The position numbers were made by a program, and so were the translations under genes. The notes under the pieces were generated by a model. That model was not told the DNA's origin, ran no database searches, and was given only the letters and a program-made list of their open reading frames with translations. Shown one piece after another: positions 7,238-11,336 of a stretch of 11,336 nt of DNA. How positions within the stretch are numbered: the first letter of the stretch is position 1; each line of letters begins with the position of its first letter. This DNA is from JAPUIN01 sp041580375 (GTDB taxonomy: Bacteria > Acidobacteriota > Polarisedimenticolia > Gp22-AA2): contig JBFGDZ010000122.1 of assembly GCA_041580375.1 (NCBI GenBank), forward strand, positions 1 to 11,336. Direction: 5' to 3'.

Positions 7238-7260
7238 GCCGCGGGACGGGCGGGCGCGGC
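7238..7260. repeat. Short GC inverted repeat beside the AP/TPR promoter
   Basis: GCCGCG (7238-7243) is mirrored by CGCGGC (7255-7260) with an 11-bp spacer, just upstream of the extended -10 element. It may be an operator, but six G/C pairs in GC-rich DNA can easily arise by chance. Confidence 0.2.
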
Positions 7261-7410
7261 CGTGCGAGCGCCCTTCGGATCGCCGCAGCCCTCAAAATCC
7301 CCCGGATTCCCAAATTGAAATGGACGCCCTCGGCGGCGGGCCCGATCTTCTTATGTTGTGAGGTTCGATCCGCCCGAACGGCCCATCCGCCGCGGCTTTC
7401 CATCGAACCC

Positions 7411-7414
7411 GGAG
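7411..7414 (+). promoter_or_regulatory. Ribosome binding site deciding the TTG start of the HD-GYP/GGDEF gene
   Basis: GGAG at 7411-7414 lies 5 bp before TTG 7420 and is the only good Shine-Dalgarno near any in-frame start here. It favours TTG 7420 over ATG 7165, which overlaps the divergent gene, and over ATG 7462, which has no such site and starts inside the first hydrophobic segment. Confidence 0.65.
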
Positions 7415-7419
7415 ATCCC

Positions 7420-9897
7420 TTGTCGAACCTGTCCCCGGCCGCCCGCCTCTACATCCTCGCCATGGATTGCGCCGGCCTGGCGGCGCTGGCGGCGAGCTGG
7501 GTCTTCATGGCCCACCCCTCGTCCGCCACGCTTCTGCTCCTGGCCCTGCTGCTGGCCGGCGCCGCGGCCCCGTTCCGGATTCCCGCTCCGGTCTTCGGGG
7601 ATGTCTCGATCGCCTTTACCTTCATCTTCGCCATTCTGATCATCCTCGGGACCCCGGCGGCCGCGCTGGGGGCGACGGTCGCCGCCGTATCGGCCTCGGT
7701 CCTGAGGCGGCGCACGCGGCTTCCTCTGTACCGTACGCTCTTCAACGCGGCGAATCTCGCCCTCTCCACCGTGACGGCGGGGCTGGTCTTCCGGCTGCTC
7801 GGCGGCACCGTGGGGAGCTTCGAGCCCCGCGCCGAGTGGGTGCCGGCGCTCCTCGCCACGCTCGCCTTCTTCTTCGTCAACACCTGGTCGGTCGCCCTGG
7901 TCGTCAGCCTCACGGACGGGGTCCCGTTCCTGCGCAACTGGAATCGCAATTTCTTCTGGACCTGCCCTGCCTACGTCGCCGGCGCGGTCCTGGCAGCGAT
8001 CCTGTCGGTCGCCGTCCAGAGCCACGGCGCCTGGTCCCTGCTGGAGATCCTGCCGCCCCTCTACATCCTCTATTTCTCGCTCAGGCTGTACGTGACCCGT
8101 GTGATCCAGGAAAGGGTGCACCACAAGCAGATGGCGGATCTCTATCTATCCGTCATCGAGGCTCTGGCGCTCGCGATCGACGCGAAGGACCGCACGACGC
8201 AGCGCCACATCCGCCGGGTCCAGACCTACGCCGTCGAGCTCGGACGCGTCCTCGGGCTGCCGCAGGACGAGCTGGAGGCGCTCAAGGCCGGCGCGCTGCT
8301 GCACGACATCGGCAAGCTGGCCGTGCCCGAGCACATTCTGTGCAAGCCGGGGCGACTGGATCGCGAGGAGATGGAGAAGATGAAGATCCATCCCCGGATC
8401 GGCGCCGAGATCCTCGAGACGGTCCACTTCCCCTTTCCCCTCGTGGAGATCGTGCGATCCCATCACGAGAAGTGGGACGGGACCGGGTACCCGGACCGGC
8501 TGAAGGGCGATGAGATCCCGATGGGCGCGCGCATCCTCGCGGTCGTCGACTGCTTCGATGCTCTCACGAGCGATCGGCCCTACCGCCGCCCGCTGACGAA
8601 GAAGGAGGCCCTCGAGTACCTGCGCAGCGAAGCCGGCACCTTCTATGATCCCCGCGTCGTCGAGGCCCTGGTCGACAACCTCGACCGGATGGAGGCGTTG
8701 ACGGCGAAGATCAACCACGGCCGCGAGACCTGGACCGCCCCCGATAAGCGGATCGCGCGGCGGAGCGACGGGCGCACGCGAAGGGATACGAACGACCTGC
8801 GGCGCTCCATCATGGACAGCATCTCATCCGCCCACCGCGAGCTGTACGCGCTGTACGAGATCGCCCAGAGTCTGGCGAAGAGCCTCAATCTGGAGGAGGC
8901 GCTGTCGTTCATCTCCAGCAAGGTGGCGCGGCTCGTGCACTATCGCTGTCTGATCCTCTACATGTACGACAAGGATCGACGGGTCCTGAAGGCGCGCTAC
9001 GTGACGGGGCGGGACGCCAGCCGCCTGAAGGATCACGAGGTGAGGCTCGGCGAGCGCATGAGCGGGTGGGCCGCCCTGCACCGCAGGCCGCTCGCCGGCC
9101 GCACCCACCCCAATCCGGTCGAGCGGCGCGGGGAGCGTTCCGACCTCGAGGACCTGCTCGCCGAGGGTTCCATCGAGCCGCTCGAGAACGCCATCGTGGC
9201 TCCCCTCATGAAAGGCGACGGGATCCTGGGCGTGCTCGCCCTTTACGATCGGCCGGACCAGCCGTACGAGGACGACTCCCTGCGCGTGATCTCCCTGGTC
9301 GCGAAGCACGTCGCGAGCGCCGTCCAGAACGCCCTCCTGTACGAATCGACCCAGGAGAGCGCCCTCACCGACCCCCTCACGGCCCTGCCCAATGCCCGCT
9401 ATCTCTTCGTCAGCTTCGAGGAGGAGCTCAGCCGCGCCGTGCGCCAGCAGGTGCCGCTGAGCATCATCGAGGTCGACGTGAACGACTTCAAGGAGATCAA
9501 CGACCGGCACGGCCACCCTGCCGGCGACCGCATCCTGAGGGGCCTTGCCCGGGCCATCCGCGCCCAGCTGCGCGGCTGCGATACCTGCGTCCGCTACGCC
9601 GGCGACGAATTCATCATCATCGTGCCCGGGGTCGGCCAGGAGGGGATCCAGCGGCTGAAGAGCCGGATCCAGCGGGCCGTCGAGTCCCACCGGTTCCCCC
9701 TGCACGGGGGCCGGGCGGCGCGCATCTCGCTCAGCATGGGGGCTTCCTCCTTCCCGGAGGACGGTCGCACGTTCGATGCCCTGCTCGCCGTCGCCGACGC
9801 GCGCATGTACGACCAGAAATTCACGCGTCGCCGGAAGCCGCACGGCTCGGAGGACTACCAGAAGTTCACCGGCCGCCGCGACGTCCCCGTCAACTGA
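7420..9897 (+). CDS. Membrane c-di-GMP protein: polytopic sensor + HD-GYP + GAF + GGDEF
   Basis: 825 residues from TTG 7420. Residues about 8-225 contain about seven membrane segments, a MASE-like sensory region (LFNAANLALS near 107-116 is reminiscent of MASE9-type domains, from memory). Residues about 235-430 are an HD-GYP phosphodiesterase with H263, HDIGK (295-299), HHE (348-350), DGTGYP (353-358) and D377, so the metal site looks complete. A basic linker (about 435-465) leads to a GAF domain (about 475-640). Residues about 645-800 are a GGDEF cyclase domain: DPLTALPNAR, D686, NDRHGH, then AGDEF (727-731) in place of GGDEF, preceded by an intact RxxD inhibitory site (RGCD, 718-721). It may therefore both hydrolyse and synthesise c-di-GMP, gated by membrane and GAF signals; which activity dominates cannot be read from sequence. 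It is divergent from the AP/TPR gene and 137 bp ahead of the kinase gene. Confidence 0.92.
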   Translation: MSNLSPAARLYILAMDCAGLAALAASWVFMAHPSSATLLLLALLLAGAAAPFRIPAPVFGDVSIAFTFIFAILIILGTPAAALGATVAAVSASVLRRRTRLPLYRTLFNAANLALSTVTAGLVFRLLGGTVGSFEPRAEWVPALLATLAFFFVNTWSVALVVSLTDGVPFLRNWNRNFFWTCPAYVAGAVLAAILSVAVQSHGAWSLLEILPPLYILYFSLRLYVTRVIQERVHHKQMADLYLSVIEALALAIDAKDRTTQRHIRRVQTYAVELGRVLGLPQDELEALKAGALLHDIGKLAVPEHILCKPGRLDREEMEKMKIHPRIGAEILETVHFPFPLVEIVRSHHEKWDGTGYPDRLKGDEIPMGARILAVVDCFDALTSDRPYRRPLTKKEALEYLRSEAGTFYDPRVVEALVDNLDRMEALTAKINHGRETWTAPDKRIARRSDGRTRRDTNDLRRSIMDSISSAHRELYALYEIAQSLAKSLNLEEALSFISSKVARLVHYRCLILYMYDKDRRVLKARYVTGRDASRLKDHEVRLGERMSGWAALHRRPLAGRTHPNPVERRGERSDLEDLLAEGSIEPLENAIVAPLMKGDGILGVLALYDRPDQPYEDDSLRVISLVAKHVASAVQNALLYESTQESALTDPLTALPNARYLFVSFEEELSRAVRQQVPLSIIEVDVNDFKEINDRHGHPAGDRILRGLARAIRAQLRGCDTCVRYAGDEFIIIVPGVGQEGIQRLKSRIQRAVESHRFPLHGGRAARISLSMGASSFPEDGRTFDALLAVADARMYDQKFTRRRKPHGSEDYQKFTGRRDVPVN

Positions 9898-9984
9898 TCC
9901 TCGCCGTCCTCCGTCCTTCCTGCACGAAGCGCCTCGTCCCCTCCAGCGTCTCGTCCTTTGTGATCTCGCCGCGGAACAAAGCGC

Positions 9985-10013
9985 TTGCGGCGCTCCCGGA
10001 CTGGTGGTATTTT
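9985..10013 (+). promoter_or_regulatory. Possible sigma70 promoter for the kinase/ATPase gene
   Basis: TTGCGG (9985-9990, 3 of 6 matches to TTGACA), a 17-bp spacer, then TATTTT (10008-10013, 4 of 6 matches to TATAAT). This is the most AT-rich spot in the 137-bp gap. Transcription from near 10020 would leave a leader of about 15 bp before ATG 10035. A 5-bp inverted repeat AGCGC/GCGCT (9980-9984 and 9990-9994) brackets the -35 element and could be an operator. Confidence 0.35.
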
Positions 10014-10034
10014 CGCCGTAAGTAACGGACTGTC

Positions 10035-11336
10035 ATGCATTTATTGGCTAACGAACGATATCGGATCCTGCGTCCCCTCGGTGAGGGCGGCATGGGGTCC
10101 GTGCACCTGGCCCGCGACGAGCACATGGGCGGCCGCGAGGTCGCGATCAAGATTCTCGAGGCGGGGGCCTTCGACCCCGAGGCCATCGATCGCTTCAAAA
10201 ACGAATTCCGATCGATGGCCCGCCTGCGACACCCGAACCTGGCGGAGGTCTACGACTTCGGCGTCCTCGACGACAACCGGCGGCATTACCTCTCGCTGGA
10301 GTACATCGAAGGGAAGGACCTGAGCGCCTACCGCTGGCCCGCCTCGCGCGACGTCATCGACGATCTGATCGTGCAGTGTCTGAGGGCGCTGGACTACATT
10401 CACACGCGCGGACTCCTCCACAACGACATCAAGCCACAGAACATCCTCGTGCGCGAGCCGCTTCAGGTGAAGATCCTGGATTTCGGGCTGGCCCATCCGC
10501 AGGCGGACCCCGCTCGCCCGGCGCCGGGCGGCACGATCCAGTACATCTCCCCCGAGAGGCTCCGCGGACAGCGACCCGACCCGCGATCCGACCTCTATTC
10601 GCTCGGCGTCGTGCTGTACGAGATCCTGACCGGACACCTGCCGTTCCGCGGCGATGACCCGGGGACCGTGATCGGCGCCGCTCTCCGGGGCAAATTCACC
10701 CGCCCCCGGATGCTCAACCCCGACATCCCGGAGCGCGTGGAGCGCCTGCTCCTCGGCCTGCTCTCCGCCGATCCGCTCGCCCGTCCCGCCACGGCCAGCG
10801 CGGCCCTGCGCCTGCTGGGCGACGGCGGCGGCTCCTCTCCGCTCACTCTCGACACGCCGGAGACGGTCGCCTCGTACGTGTCGAGCGGGCAATTCATAGG
10901 GCGCGAGAAGGAGCTGAACGGGCTCGTGCAGGCCGCGGCCAGGCACGTCGCGGATCCCGCCCGGGACGACGAGCCCAGGCTCCACCTGATCGCCGGTGAG
11001 AGCGGCATCGGCAAGAGCCGCCTGCTGCGGGAGGTCAAACACCGCCTGCAGCTGACCGGCGTCCCCACGCTGGACGCCCGCTGCTTCGAGGAGGCGGGGT
11101 TCCCGTTCCACGCCTTCGTCGAATTCCTGCGCCCGCTCGCCAGGCGCCCCGATCTTCAACCGGAGGACCGCGCCGTGCTCGAGGCCGTCATCCCGGAATC
11201 GGCCGGCGGCGACCGGGCGGATGCGGGGTTCGGGGTCGAAAAGAAAACATTGCTGGGCCGCCTCGCCAGGCTCCTCGACCAGGCCGGAGATGGTCGCCCG
11301 GGGGTGATCCTCATCGAGGACCTCCACTGGTGCGAC
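10035..11336 (+). CDS. Ser/Thr protein kinase fused to AAA-type ATPase, C-terminus beyond window
   Basis: The frame is open for 434 codons from ATG 10035 to the window edge; the stop is outside. Residues about 7-262 are a Hanks-type kinase: glycine loop LGEGGMGSVHLA (15-26), VAIK with K39, E57 in FKNEF, catalytic loop HNDIKPQN (129-136) with D131 and N136, DFG at 149-151, SPE at 172-174 and SDLYSLGVVLYE. The usual HRD is HND, so the kinase is of the non-RD type. Residues about 286-434 begin an AAA-type ATPase module: FIGREKEL, Walker A GESGIGKS (321-328) and Walker B VILIEDLHW (424-432). In this architecture (PknK-like or MalT-like kinases) the ATPase is usually followed by TPR repeats and an output domain, which would lie off the window. 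It is likely cytoplasmic, phosphorylating unknown partners. No clear Shine-Dalgarno precedes the ATG; a possible promoter leaves a very short leader. Confidence 0.9.
   Translation, partial: MHLLANERYRILRPLGEGGMGSVHLARDEHMGGREVAIKILEAGAFDPEAIDRFKNEFRSMARLRHPNLAEVYDFGVLDDNRRHYLSLEYIEGKDLSAYRWPASRDVIDDLIVQCLRALDYIHTRGLLHNDIKPQNILVREPLQVKILDFGLAHPQADPARPAPGGTIQYISPERLRGQRPDPRSDLYSLGVVLYEILTGHLPFRGDDPGTVIGAALRGKFTRPRMLNPDIPERVERLLLGLLSADPLARPATASAALRLLGDGGGSSPLTLDTPETVASYVSSGQFIGREKELNGLVQAAARHVADPARDDEPRLHLIAGESGIGKSRLLREVKHRLQLTGVPTLDARCFEEAGFPFHAFVEFLRPLARRPDLQPEDRAVLEAVIPESAGGDRADAGFGVEKKTLLGRLARLLDQAGDGRPGVILIEDLHWCD

Noticed and set aside
7315..7357. TTGAAA (7315-7320) with TATGTT (7352-7357) as a promoter for the HD-GYP/GGDEF gene
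   Set aside because: The spacing is 31 bp, far from the usual 17; no convincing promoter was found on this strand of the gap.
7165..7419. ATG 7165 as the start of the HD-GYP/GGDEF protein
   Set aside because: The extension overlaps the divergent gene start and its promoter and has no membrane or domain sense. GGAG at 7411 supports TTG 7420.
9898..9979. Terminator after the HD-GYP/GGDEF gene
   Set aside because: Only a 4-bp ACGA/TCGT stem is visible, with no T-run; insufficient to call.
10041..11327. 428-codon open frame on the minus strand
   Set aside because: It lies opposite the kinase/ATPase gene, where Hanks and Walker motifs are intact; no recognisable motif in this frame.

Overview
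The window is GC-rich (roughly two thirds G+C by eye) and densely packed with genes. It has short intergenic gaps, 4-bp start/stop overlaps and several non-ATG starts. The gene content suggests a large-genome, free-living Gram-negative-type bacterium: an exported S55-family (SpoIVB-like) protein, an alkaline-phosphatase-superfamily/TPR fusion, a multidomain cyclic-di-GMP protein and a Ser/Thr kinase fused to an AAA-type ATPase. This mix is typical of Acidobacteriota-like soil or sediment genomes, but that is an inference from gene content and no marker gene is present. I see no rRNA, tRNA, insertion sequence, phage gene or CRISPR array.

Layout. (a) 3841 down to 1, minus strand: an apparent three-gene operon. 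It holds a 188-residue protein of much lower GC with a possible ribbon-helix-helix tail (3841-3275), an exported S55-peptidase-like protein that probably starts at a CTG overlapping the previous stop (3278-1437), and a secreted beta-propeller protein (1440 to beyond the left edge). Both junctions are 4-bp overlaps (CTGA, ATGA). (b) 3943-4626, plus strand, divergent from that operon: a small exported protein with a zinc-metalloprotease HExxH motif. (c) 7171-4601, minus strand, convergent with (b) and overlapping it by 26 bp: a membrane-anchored phosphodiesterase/pyrophosphatase-type domain followed by about nine TPR repeats, with an extended -10 promoter. (d) 7420-9897, plus strand: a protein with a polytopic membrane domain followed by HD-GYP, GAF and GGDEF domains, so it can in principle both make and degrade c-di-GMP. 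(e) 10035 to beyond the right edge, plus strand: a Ser/Thr protein kinase joined to an AAA-type ATPase, with an unusual HND catalytic triplet and a plausible sigma70 promoter.

How they may work together. The left half looks like an envelope or export module: two exported proteins coupled to a small, possibly regulatory protein, with an 8-bp dyad just upstream of the first gene. The right half is intracellular signalling (c-di-GMP turnover and a kinase/ATPase), probably independent transcription units. The less ordinary items are the swapped order of the Ser and His halves of the S55 domain, the low-GC operon leader with its nearby dyad, the HD-GYP/GGDEF combination with an AGDEF signature, and the non-RD kinase. 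No gap longer than about 250 bp lacks a gene.
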